Origin: Drosophila pseudoobscura
Lineage: Eukaryota; Arthropoda; Insecta; Diptera; Drosophilidae
Direction: 5' to 3'
Assembly (NCBI RefSeq): GCF_009870125.1
Contig: NC_046679.1
Location: 10,912,001-10,976,000, forward strand
Length of the DNA stretch: 64,000 nt
Of this stretch, positions 22,088 through 33,677 are shown one piece after another. The first letter of the stretch is position 1. Every line of letters starts with the position of its first letter. Position numbers and translations under genes: made by a program. Under the pieces are notes generated by a model, which was given only the letters and a program-made list of their open reading frames with translations, searched no databases and was not told the DNA's origin.

Positions 22088-23199
22088 ATGTCAAACAATC
22101 GTCGAAGAGTGCGCACAATTGATTACGTCGCCCTCCAGAGTCTGCAGCTGCAAACGACAACGACGCCGGCTAGAAGTAACAAAGCAGCAGCCGCAGTGGC
22201 ACAGGAGGAGGATGAAGATGGTGCAGACACCACTACCACTACCACCAGCCCACCGCCGGTGCCCCCATTGCGGTTACGACGCGAGCACAGCGTGGATGAG
22301 GATGTTGCAAGGTAAGCAACCGGCAGTAGTGGAATTTTTCAGGGTTTTCCAAGCGAACAAGAAATGTTATGTACAAATGTACGTTGCGGCAGCAGCTTTG
22401 GTGTTGGTTTCTCTCGCTCCACTCCTCTCTCCTTGTCCTGCTCGCTCGCTCTCATTTATAAGCGCATTTCACCAGTTTTTTAATTGTTAAAACGTAAACA
22501 ACGTGTTTTGCCGCCGCTCAACGAACCCCAGTCGACTTTTAACAAATTGCAAGACAGCCATAAAATACAAAAAAAATCACAAATTGTGCATTTTGCTGGA
22601 AATTGAATACCTTGTGTTGTTCTTGTTCTTGGCCGGAGGGAGCGGCGCAATTACAATTATGCACACCACACACACTCTTCTGCCCCGTGATCTGCTTACT
22701 GCTTTTATGTGTGTGAACATTTATCATAACCACCCCATTCGAGGGGGAGTTGAGTCTTCCGAGACATTTGCTGATAACGCCGCTGGCTTTTGCCTGATAA
22801 GACAACGCACACACACACAAGAGCACATACATATGTATGTATCCATGGCACACTCTTTTTACCGTTTTTTTTTCGCTCTTTGGGTGTCCGCTAGGTGCTT
22901 ATTCATAATTTGTTTAAATTTGATTTGATTTTTCCGGCAAGCAGCAGCGGATGAGACATGGCATTCCCGGGAAAACTGTGTTCTTTTTCTGTCGCATGTC
23001 TCTACGCAGTTAGCGGTAAAATCACGCCAAACATAAATTTGGATTTTTTTTTGGCTGGCACCTGCTCGCCCGCGTTGCGTTGCGTTGCTCCTCCCCGCCC
23101 AGCAGCAAAGGTGCTGCGTCTCTGCCGTCTTCTATCTCCGTCTTGTTCTTCTTCACCTCGCATACCAGTTTGCTGTGGGGAGAGAGAGGGAGACACGAT

Positions 23200-23231
<32 letters not shown>

Positions 23232-26200
23232 TGACTACCAGTTAAAACGCGTTTAATACGTGCGCTTGCACATTCTGCTTTGTAACCTCTTTCGTTATAG
23301 CGTCGGGCCGTCCGGCCATCCGGCCGTCGGGCAATTCTGTTTTGAAATCAAATTCGCTTTCTTCTCAAGTTACCCGGAGCTTTGTTTTGTCCCTTGCCCG
23401 AATGAATGGAATTCCAATGCCCGAAGGTCTTTCCTAACTCTTGTTGGACACTTGGCCGAAAGAGCGAGGTCTCTCCCTCTCTCCACGCTCTTGCCCCATT
23501 CGTACTTGAACTTGCAACTCGCACACTTCTGTGGGTAATCGGCGGGCATGCCCGGTGATACCATCAGTTGGTCTGATAAGCATAACTACGGCGTGTACAT
23601 ACATAACGGAAAACATTTCCGCATGCCCCGCACACTCACACGTGCCGTATTTTTTTTGGCTTTTCGAATAGTGTGTTTCTCAAAATTCTGTTTACTCCAG
23701 ACAGTGGTAGTGATCGTTTTATTGGCTCTAATGTAATAGAGGAGAAAAATAACAAGAACGAAAATAATACTTCCAACGGCAGCCGAAGCTTTTGATACCC
23801 TTGTCTGATCGATCGTTTCTGTGGGATCGATATGATGATGATTCTTGCTAAAATGTTGAATATTCTTGATATTTTGTATGAGCCTTCTGGCCTTCTTCGA
23901 ACTGAGCCACAGGAAGGGCCAACTCGAATGCCAGTTGTGATGGGTGAGTGATGGCTGAGGGGGAAATTGATCCATTACTCATGGCGATCGCTGTTATGCC
24001 TCATGAATGATGCCCCCAGTGCGTATGTGTAACGAAAGGGTGTTGTATATCAAGAATACGCCCTGGAAGTCACGTGACGTAGCGGAAAGGGAATGCCTAT
24101 GACTCGAAGCCACTTGATTGAATCGATTTGAATTGATTTTCCCTTCGATTTGTGGCACGCAGGCAGACTACCAGCTGGTAGTCCACCTTCCACCACCCAC
24201 CTTCCACCGCCCACCGTCCACCACCCACCGTCCACCACCCACTGTGTGTGTGTGGGGTAAACAAAGCTAATTAAGTAACGAGCGCGTACATAATAAAATT
24301 CAATAAATTAATATTAAATGTTCGCCAGCAGGCGCGAAGTCAATTACAAACCAGAAAACAAACGAATGGCAAACAGATCAGATCGGCGGCCGCTCTCCCG
24401 CTCTCCCTCTCTCGTACTCTCCCTCACTCTCTATCTCGCTGGCCCACCACCCACTAAACTACTCTCAAACTCTCTCCAACACTCTCTTGGGCAGATGGTG
24501 CCGATGGGGCGCTCGTGCGTTTAGTTTGCCGCCGTTTGCACTCGGCACTCGGCAGCAGTCGTTCGAGACGCGACGCCATCGTCGGGAGTACACGCGATAT
24601 ACACCATAGACTCGACCGCCGCGTACTCTATACGTATAGTATATATCGGTATATCGACGAGAGACGACTCGACTCGATGGGGTAAATTCTTGTTAAAAGT
24701 GCTAATAAATTGACTGCCTGCCCCCGCGCAGCATTTCGCTTTGCCCGACGGATGTCGCGCGTTATGAAATCCTCCTCCGGCGCCCAAAGGAAGAAAAGAG
24801 GCGTCAGAACTGTGGCCTTTTTGCGTGCGCTGATAAACAGTAAACAATAAAACTACTGAAGATAGTGCATAAATACATATACATGTAACAGAAATCGCAT
24901 CAAGAGTCGCCAAGAGTTCCCCCCCGCCCACAAAGTCCAGTCATCGTTTCGCTCGCGTCTAAAGTTCGCCACTCTCCGGAGTCCCTCCCTCTCTCCGCAT
25001 GTAATTTTTATTTACTTTTCGATTGTGCTTTTTATTGTTTTTATTTTTTTACACATTGTCACAGTCGTGTAGAGTGGAGCTGAGCCGTACAATTAGATGT
25101 ACATAAATTTTAGGGGGGACAGAGTACTATTCAAAAGTAATAGCCAGCCTGGGAGCCAGCCAGACCCCCCCTCACCCTCCCAGTGATAGCGTAACCTCTG
25201 CGCGAAAGAGTACGACCGTCTCTGTCGTTCCGTTGCGATTCGGTGATCGCACGTGAAGTTTGAGAGCAACTGTGCTGCTGAAACTGTGGGCCGTAAGGCC
25301 AGCTTTATACGCAAAAAATGCGTCGAAAAAAGTAAGTAATACCACGATTTTCAAACTGAAATCATGAAATAGGCTGATGAAAGTATGTGCTGCGATGTGG
25401 AGAGACGACAATCAGAGGAAACAGAATAATTGTCAGCCGATGAAATAAATCAAACCTGCCCTCAAATTAAACCACAATCATGGGCGTGACAAGCGGCTGT
25501 CTGCAGCCCCGTGCGATAAGATAAACGCATTTGCATGGGGATGGACCCATCCCCAACCCATCGGAGATTAGGCTGCGTGCGACACCTGCTTCTGGTCCCA
25601 ATTAGCGGCCAATTAGGGCAAGCCCTTGGCTTTAGATAGTCGGTGTTGGTCAAACACTAAATCTCTGCCTCTCTCCTTTGCCTCTCACCATCTTGCAGAG
25701 TGGAGTACCGTGTCAAACAGACGCCCTCGCGGCCACAGCAAATGTCCAATGCCCGCATCGGGGCGCTCGAGGAGGACATGGCATCCGAGGATGAGCTGGC
25801 CGCCCACTATGCGGAATTTGGCACAACACCGCCCCGCACAAGGCTCAAGATCAAGAATCGAGACTGGGAGCGCAAGCAGAAGGTGTCCAATGTTGCGGCG
25901 TAAGTAAATGCCCAGATCAGATCCGTCTCATTCCCATTCCCATTCCATCATCCTCATCCACAAGGCAGTCCGTCGAGCACTTGTTCATTTAGCTGTTGTA
26001 ATCTTCGAGATCCAATACAGACCACCCACCTTCCTCGTTCCGTTCGATTATGGGAAATTCGTGGCTGTCAACAAGCCTTGGTCCTATTCGAAAAGTGGCT
26101 ACATTTATTACATTACCCAGCAGATACCCTTGTTGCCCAAAAATCTGGCCACAGATATTCAGGTTCTATCTACTGTTGGGATGTCGATGGTGCCTCAAGG

Positions 26201-29200
26201 CCGATAAGGGTTTGCGTCCGGGCTATGCGGGCACGGAATTGGATTGGGCCCTCAAATCGACCCTCCATATGCTCCCATATGCCGCACTCTCGATGTGGCT
26301 GGGTGTGTGCATCCACTAACAATATGATCATCGTCATAATCTCTTTGGGAATGCCATATGGAACTCTCTTACTAATTGATATTCGTTTAGTTCCCCAGAT
26401 CTGCCTGCCAGCGTGGGCGGGACACCCAAGAAGGGGATGTCGCGGATGGCTCGATCGCGGGTCCTGCGCCGCAACACCATGGACTGTGCCCTGCTCAACG
26501 AGATGTTCGTGAACGAGGAGAACAAGCGGACGGACAAGCGCCTGCAGTCGCTGCTGCGCGACTCGGAGCGGGAGATGAAGAACTCGCTGGCCGCAACGGC
26601 CGTGGCCCCGCCTCGTGGCAGCAGCTTCCACGAGAGCGCCCATCCCCTGGAGTCCATGGACAAGATCATGCCACTCAGCTCGGACGCGATGCCGGCGCCG
26701 CTGCCGCTGCGCATTGCCTCCAAGGTGGTGGAGAGCTGCAATCGGTATCGTTGCGTGTCCTCGCGACCCAGCGGCTATCGCTCGTCGGCGCCGCCGCTGG
26801 CCTTTGCCGCCCAGCTGCCGGCAGGTCTTCTGAGCGGCGGCCATGGGAAGCAGCAGTCGGTTGGTATCGGCAAGCGGAAGGACTTCCACGAGACGTTCGC
26901 CAACCTGATCAAGCTGGGAAGTGTGGACCGACCTGATGCCAAGCCGTCGCAGGAGGAGCACACCTGGCAGACGGAGCTAAAGGATCTCATATGGCTGGAG
27001 CTGCAGGCCTGGCAGGCCGATCGCACTGTTGAGCAGCAGGACAAGTATCTCTTCGAGTCCCGCCAGGGCGTCTCCGATCTGCTCACCCAAATCATCAGCT
27101 ACAAATTCCAGCCGCGGTATCGCCGTGAGCCGAGCCTGATTAGCCTGGACAGTGGGATTCATTCCGAGAGCAATTCCAATGCTAGCTGTAAGCTGAAGAA
27201 TCTTTTCTATAGCTCGTAGAATCATCTATCCAATCCCTTGCAGCTCCATTGCCCAGCAAACTGTGCCAGGGCTGCATGTCGCTGTACTGCAAGGACTGCA
27301 TGGAACATCAGGAGCTGGCGCTGCGCGAAGTGGAGGCTATGCTGTCGCGCCTGGAGGCCGCCGAAGCCCTATATCCCTCGTCGCAGGCCATGGGCGCACT
27401 GCACCCCATATACAAGTCGCAGAGCTTTGTGGGGCGCATCAAGTCCATGTGCCTGTGGTACAACATTACCAAGCAGAACAAACTGAAGCTCAGTATTTTG
27501 GGCATGATTTTGGCCAGGTGAGTGATAGCGCTAAAGGATATCAGATGATCCCAATGCTCATGCAAATGTACCCCTTTGCAGGCTGCAGGATGAAAAGTTT
27601 TCATGGCCCGTGCAGACATCGTGCCAAGCCGCCTCTGACAGCGGCAACTCATCCGCCTCTGGTGTGGACAACGATGATTCGGCGGTCAATTCGATGGACT
27701 CCGCCAAGCCGCCTAGTTGTTCAGCTCCTCGCAAGGGCTGCCGTAACGGCAGTGTCACATCCAGTCATAAGGTTCAGTTTATGCTCAACGATGCGGCCCA
27801 TGTGCCCGGCGAGACGTCCAGCAGTAATGAGTACGTGAATGGGTTTTCAGAGTGTCACAGTACGTCTTTAATTACCCTTTCCTGTCCCTTGCAGATCCAC
27901 CTCTACTGAGGTCAGCCAGTTGTCCAGCGAGTGCCCGCACGGCCATGGATTTCGCAAGGGATCCATGCATGACATCAACATATTCAGCGTTGAGCCCCTG
28001 GGGACATGCAGCAACGATGGCAGCGGTGCCGATGGCTCCTCGGCCTTGTACCGAAAGTTCATTGAGAATGTCCTGAAGAGTCGCGGGCTGGCCAAATCGC
28101 TGGCATTCCTCCACAAGCTGCACAATGTGGCCCTTTACAAGGCGCACATTGCACTGGAGAAGCCTGGGGCCGAGGACTACGACTTCGAGCTGGATGCTGA
28201 GGCGATTGAGGAGGATGTGCCGCGGCTGGATCCGCAGATAAGTCGCGAACAGGTGATCGAGCTGCGCACATACGGATACTGGAGCGAGGAGGCGCAGTCG
28301 ATTAATCTACCCTCATACATTCCCACCTTTGTGTTCCTGAGCGGCATTCCGCTGCAGTTCATGCACGAGTTTCTGCGCATGCGCCTGGAGACGCGTCCCG
28401 TCCGGCCGAATCCCCTCAGCCTGGGCCAGCTGATGAAGGAGCTGCGCGAGGGCCTAACGCTGGCACTGACCCACCGTGAGCGCTATCAGCGGCACATTAC
28501 GACGGCTCTCGTTGAGAACGAGTCGGAGCTGGGTAGCTACATCAATATCCTCAATCAGTACGATGCCACGGTGCGCAAGACCTTTGAGCTGTATCTCGAC
28601 TACATTGATCAGCTGGTGCTGGTGGCCGTGCCGGAGACGAATCAGAAGTCGGTGCTCGAGAAGGAGTGGATGTTCACGAAGCTGATCAGTCCGATGATCA
28701 CGGGCATGCACACCCTTGCCTCGCAGAAGTTCTGCGGCATAATCAGCAAGCTGTTGCGCAGCATCTCGGAGAGGTTGGTGAAGCGCTCCGTCGAGTTGGA
28801 CAAGAAGATCGAGGGCACCGCCGACAACGATGATAACGAGGAGCTCAAGTGGCAGTTGCTGACGATTTGCCGGGAGACGCAGTCGCTGCTCACCGTCGAG
28901 CGGGAGCGCTCCATTAAGGTGCTCTTCTTTGCCAAGACGTTCTGCCGCGACGTCGAGACCACGGACTTCCATCGGGAGCACTATGAGCACGATGTGGCCA
29001 ACCAGCAGCACGATTTCATCTGTTCGGGTGTGAAGGCGGCCTTCAAGCTGCTGCAGCAGGACGTGCTCGATGTCCGCAACAAGCTGACCGAGATTATCGA
29101 GGGCGTCCAAACTCGCTGCTGTCTGAGCAACATGCGCGACCTGGACGAGCAGGATCGGCAGGCGGTGCTGTCGCGCACCCGGGAGATCCTCCATCAGGGC

Positions 29201-31314
29201 TACAAGTTCGGCTTTGAGTACCACAAGGACGTAATCAGGCTGTTCGAGCAGCGCATCATGGACCAGAAGGACAGCGGGGCGCACACGGTGGACCTGGCCC
29301 TGGGCATCATTGCCTACGCCAAGATGTGGATGCATTTTGTGATGGAACGATGCGAACGGGGGCGTGGTATGCGGCCGCGTTGGGCCTCCCAGGGCCTAGA
29401 GTTCCTGATTCTTGCCTGCGATCCGCAGATCACCCAGCACCTGGACGAGCGCCAGTTCGAGGAGCTAAAGCAGCAAATGGATCGCTGCATTTCGCATGTA
29501 ATTGGCATCACCTCGGAGCCGGAGAAGGTGGCCCGCAAGAAGGCATCGCCACGCACTCGCAAGACCTCGTCGCCGGCCACCTCACGTTCGCGAACGCCCA
29601 CTCGCACTCCGATGTCGGCCGGCATTGTGCTCAATCCTAATACGCCACCGCTGCAGTCGCCGCCATACAACAAACTGCTGCATCCGCAGTTCAGCCTCAA
29701 AGAGGACATGCTGCAATCATCCAATGCGTACAGTTCCGTGGACAGTGCCGACTATGTGGACACGCCTTGCCGGAGTAGTCCCAATGGCGAGCTGCGGCTC
29801 CTGGTCCCCCAGACGCCGCCCACACCGGCCTCCCCGGGAGGCACACCGCTGGCGCTGCGGCAGGAGCGGGTGCGCGATGCTGTCAATCGGCTGGACCTGG
29901 ATCTGGAGGAGCAGCTGCGCGAGCGCCGACTGATTGGCCAGGTCAAGGCCCTAAACTCGTGCGACAAGGTGCACATCCGTGCGCGCAGCGTCCACTTCCG
30001 CTGGCATCGCGGCATCAAGATCGGACAGGGACGATTCGGCAAGGTCTACACGGCGGTCAACAACAACACGGGCGAGCTGATGGCCATGAAGGAGATCGCC
30101 ATACAGCCGGGCGAGACACGGGCCCTCAAGAACGTGGCCGAGGAGCTAAAGATCCTCGAGGGTATCAAGCACAAAAATCTGGTGCGCTACTATGGCATCG
30201 AAGTGCACCGCGAGGAGCTGCTCATTTTCATGGAGCTCTGCTCCGAGGGCACCCTGGAGTCTCTGGTGGAGATGACCGCCGGTCTGCCGGAGGTCGTGGC
30301 CCGCCGCTTCACCGCCCAGCTCCTCTCGGGCGTGTCCGAGTTGCACAAGCACGGCATTGTGCATCGCGACATCAAGACGGCCAACATTTTCCTTGTCGAT
30401 GGCAGCAACAGTCTCAAGCTGGGCGACTTTGGTTCCGCGGTCAAGATCCAGGCACACACCACCGTTCCCGGCGAACTGCAGGGCTATGTGGGCACTCAGG
30501 CCTATATGGCGCCCGAGGTGTTTACCAAGACGAACAGCGATGGCCATGGCCGAGCCGCCGATATCTGGTCCGTGGGCTGTGTTGTTGTGGAGATGGCCTC
30601 GGGCAAGGTAAGCGCTTCCACCGTACCACCCGTAACATACTTGTAGATAAGCAGAGGGTTTATGTATTGCTTATTTCACAATGTTTCGCAACCAATGCGC
30701 GTCTCCATTCAGATATTCAGTCTTTTACCAGATGAAAGAATTACTGGATCTAATCTTTGCGAATCAAAATCAGAGTTAAGAACGATTTAGGGAAAACAAT
30801 ACAACTTTAAATGTTGCATCTTAATGGGTACATATTTCATAAGTTCGATCATATATATCATATATGTAGATCCAATAGAAGCGGCGAAAGGAAAGCCTTG
30901 ATTTGTTTCCATATATACACGTATTCACATATATTTTATCTTTTAATAATTCTATTTTTTTGTTTATTTAATGCTTGTTTAGCGTCCGTGGGCACAATTT
31001 GATTCTAATTTCCAAATCATGTTCAAAGTGGGCATGGGAGAGAAGCCTCAGGCGCCGGAGAGCCTTTCGCAGGAGGGACATGACTTTGTCGGTCATTGCC
31101 TGCAGCATGATCCCAAGCAGCGTCTGACTGCCATGGAGCTGCTGGAGCATAATTTCTGCAAGGTTAGTAGTCCCACGAATCACATGAATCAAAATCAATC
31201 CATTAATTGTGCGTTCTATCCTACCGCGTACAGTATGGACGGGACGAGTGCAGCAGCGAACAGCTGCAGATGCAGGTGCGTGGCTCCTTTCGCCGCAACG
31301 TGGCAACCAGCTAA
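22088..31314 (+). CDS. Mekk1: Mekk1, MEKK4-like MAP kinase kinase kinase
   Basis: Mekk1 is a Ser/Thr kinase at the top of the stress p38/JNK cascade. Eight coding exons: 22088-22311, 25699-25899, 26391-27187, 27244-27517, 27582-27830, 27895-30607, 30983-31162 and 31234-31314. All phases close, giving 1572 residues, the size I remember for fly Mekk1. The N-terminal 580 residues are mostly Ser/acidic-rich, with a Cys cluster (KLCQGCMSLYCKDC). A long alpha-helical MEKK4-type region follows (about residues 600-1150), then a Ser/Thr/Pro linker. The kinase domain spans about 1286-1553: Gly loop GQGRFGKV starting at residue 1292, catalytic lysine in LMAMKEIA, HRDIKTANI (His 1405), DFGSA and the APE motif in AYMAPEVF. 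It ends in a short tail, RRNVATS. An alternative 5-codon first exon is annotated separately. AATAAA follows at about 31485. Confidence 0.93.
23201..23231. repeat. (CGGCGA)n/(CGA)n repeat
   Basis: CGGCGACGGCGACGGCGACGACGACGA, a simple hexamer/trimer repeat in Mekk1 intron 1. Confidence 0.9.
24182..24243. repeat. tandem CCACCCACCGTCCACCAC minisatellite
   Basis: About four imperfect copies of a 14-15-base CCACC/GTCCACC unit in Mekk1 intron 1. Confidence 0.85.
25318..25331 (+). CDS. Mekk1: candidate alternative first coding exon of Mekk1
   Basis: ATGCGTCGAAAAAA is followed by a perfect donor GTAAGTAAT. It leaves two bases over, the same phase as exon 1, and so splices in frame to 25699 to give MRRKKVEYRVKQ. 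This would make a 1502-residue isoform lacking the 75-residue Thr/Pro/Glu-rich N-terminus. The A-rich context CAAAAAATG fits a Drosophila start. Splicing is inferred from sequence only. Confidence 0.6.
30608..30982 (+). other. Mekk1 intron within the kinase domain
   Basis: A 375-base AT-rich intron with a GTAAGC donor and a TTGTTTAG acceptor. It splits the kinase domain between ASGK and RPWAQFD. Nothing else is visible in it. Confidence 0.85.
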
Positions 31315-31608
31315 TCGTGGCCGGGTGCTTACAACATGGTAGAACGGAAACCTATTTGGTTTTTATCTTGGCCTACCCCTACATATATAGTATGAGGCAT
31401 ATGTAAACGGGTGTGCACTTTGTGTAGTGTTTAATTTATGAGAATGTCGATTAACTTAATGGCTGCGCCTAGTTGTATGTTGGACAATAAATATCCCAAT
31501 TTAGTGAAAAGCCAGACATGCCGTATCCCAGTTCATTTTAATCTAAGCCAAAACTAAGAAACTAAACTTGCAATTCAATTTTTAATTCAAATATCATCAG
31601 ATATTGTA
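31315..31608 (+). other. Mekk1 3' UTR and convergent 3' ends
   Basis: Non-coding, with AATAAA at about 31485-31490 for Mekk1. The 3' end of the small minus-strand gene abuts or overlaps it. Confidence 0.6.
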
Positions 31609-31885
31609 TCAATAAATTGGATATATGGTGTTGACTTGGGGTGTGGGTTCTGTAGGTGATGCGGATGGTGGCCCGGGGAAGCTTGTGCTGTCGCCTTCTA
31701 CGGGAGCTCCATTTGGAGGTGTTGGATCCGGCAGAGCAAGGGTGGGTATGGTCTGGGCCGTTGACCAGGGGGCGCACAGCAGGAAGATGCAAATGCTCAG
31801 CAGCATATACAGGACTGCAAAGGATTAACAATGCTGGATAGTTCCACGACTATTTTTTGTCGATATAATCGTACTTACATTTCAT
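31609..31885 (-). CDS. small secreted proline-rich peptide, 70 aa
   Basis: Two exons: a 7-base exon 31885-31879 (ATGAAAT, donor GTAAGTACG) and 31814-31609 (acceptor CTTTGCAG). Joined, they read MKFLYMLLSICIFLLCAPWS... with a clear signal peptide and probable cleavage after STA (about residue 22). The mature part has about 48 residues, is Pro/Thr/Ser-rich with no cysteines, and ends NTIYPIY. Upstream on the same strand are a TATA-like CATAAAAG (31940-31933) and an ACAGTC initiator-like site about 33 bases further on, consistent with a tissue-specific, TATA-driven gene. I do not recognise the family. Secreted reproductive or cuticle-associated peptides of this size are common in flies, but nothing here decides. 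It lies in the gap between the Mekk1 and ChAT 3' ends. Confidence 0.75.
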
Positions 31886-31932
31886 GGTGATGGCGTGACA
31901 AAGACTGTTTGCTTGGCGCTTCGTTCCGGGGG

Positions 31933-31940
31933 CTTTTATG
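31933..31940 (-). promoter_or_regulatory. TATA-like box of the small secreted peptide gene
   Basis: The minus strand reads CATAAAAG about 50 bases upstream of the ATG, with an initiator-like ACAGTC at 31908-31903. Confidence 0.6.
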
Positions 31941-33677
31941 GCCGAAAAAACCGAAAAAGGTGATGAATTATTAATTAAATTCCAAAGTTAATCTATGTTC
32001 CCTTGGGCTTATCGAACTCGAGCTCGTACTTGGATATGAAATACTGCCTCACGTCGCCGTAGAATAATATATTTTCCTATAGAAAGATAATTGCTGAAGG
32101 CGATTTATCTGTTCTTGGAAATAAATATATCCCACATACTCGCAAGTGTACGGATATGACGCAGAATTCATCAACATAAATGTTAAAAATATCAATAAAT
32201 ATCTACATATGTATATAGGAGTACGAAAACTCTCAGTATTTACCCAGTGGAGACCCCAGTGTCAGTTCTTATCAAATTGTAGGTCAGGAATAACGAATGC
32301 GCCTGATTGGTAATGCATTTTATTTAGCTTTCATTTTTGGTGATTAATTTTTGCATACAATATACATCGAAACAAGATCAAGTCAAACTTAACGACAAAC
32401 AGTAACGTAACATATAGATAGATAGATAGGTTGGATAGTCAGGATAGATACATATTTGAGCTGGTAGATATGTGGCGATAGTTCAGTTAACAGTTAATAG
32501 TTGAAACGATAATCAAACATACATATATAGCAACAATGAACACAGCAACTATTTTGATATACATATACTATAGGTAGTATCTGGTTGTCCTCTAACAGTT
32601 TTCCATATAATTTCTCATGTAAATAACATACGTATATATATATATGTTGTTGTATAGAATATTGGTTGATAGTGATCGGTAATCACCACTACCAAAACAC
32701 ACGTGTCACTAACATTTCGAACAGACAAACATATATATCCTATATAGTATATAATTTCCACTGCCTTCTCCTTCTTCTTTATTCTTCCTTCTCCCCTGTT
32801 TCAGACCCGTACTGGGGCGTATGTAAATTTATTGATATGTATTGTTACGTCTCAAGTCTATACGCGTACAATGATTCTCTCTAAATTCCTCTACGTTCGT
32901 ATTTCGTATTTCTCAGATATGTATGTATATATGTTCCTCCAAAAAGCCTCTAGTTACGGGTATAGTATACCATTTTGCTCTCTAAAACATCAATATATAT
33001 ATCTCTAGATATGTGTATATACGATTAATAATAATTGTTTCAAACGAACTAACAACGAAACTTTCAGTAACAAGCATAGACATACAATAGTATTTTTTTT
33101 GGTTTTGTTGGTTTAGTATTTTGTTGATAACTCTGAAAGAACACAACGCGTAACGAAAGTATTGTATACTTGTGGGCGGCACGGCCAAACTGCTTAGATA
33201 GCTGGTTATGGGTACAGTAAACAAGAGGTTAAGCTCGGCTAATTTAGTTTTAGATAATGTCCACTAATTCATATTTACGATTACAATACGATTACATATA
33301 TTGCTGCATAATTAACACACTCAGATAACAGCGTTAACGATTTTTCGCGCATAAAATTGCTCTAAAACATTTAATTGACTAGAGTGGCTCTACGACCATC
33401 TACGAGGAGTACTTTTGTCGGTTAGGGTAGGGACATGGGGGCATGTAAAGCAATGGGTTTCAGTTTGTAGCAATATGATATCATGATTGACATTAGTTTT
33501 CGATTTCGTTCGGACCCAACCCGCTCGTTGGGTGGGTTCGCTTGGTGGTGCTTGGTCACATATGAAACGCCAAGACGTCAGATAACCACAGATTTACATT
33601 TAGTTTCGTTTGCTAACTTGCTAAGGTACATTTACTGATATGTTATGTTTTATTCGTGTGGATCACTTCCGATCCCT
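31941..33677 (-). other. intergenic DNA and probable ChAT 3' UTR
   Basis: AT-rich, ORF-poor DNA rich in ATATAT runs. A minus-strand AATAAA at 33654-33649 lies just after the ChAT stop. Another near 32324 could be a distal site giving a 3' UTR of about 1.3 kb. No gene was seen. Confidence 0.5.

Larger units (their letters stand above)
22312..25698 (+). other. Mekk1 first intron, likely with internal promoter
   Basis: A 3.4-kb intron contains GC-rich patches, a (CGG/CGA)n run at 23201-23231 and a CCACC-rich tandem repeat at 24182-24243. A leader-like segment near 24.5-25.3 kb precedes the candidate alternative first exon. No other protein-like frame was seen. Confidence 0.6.
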
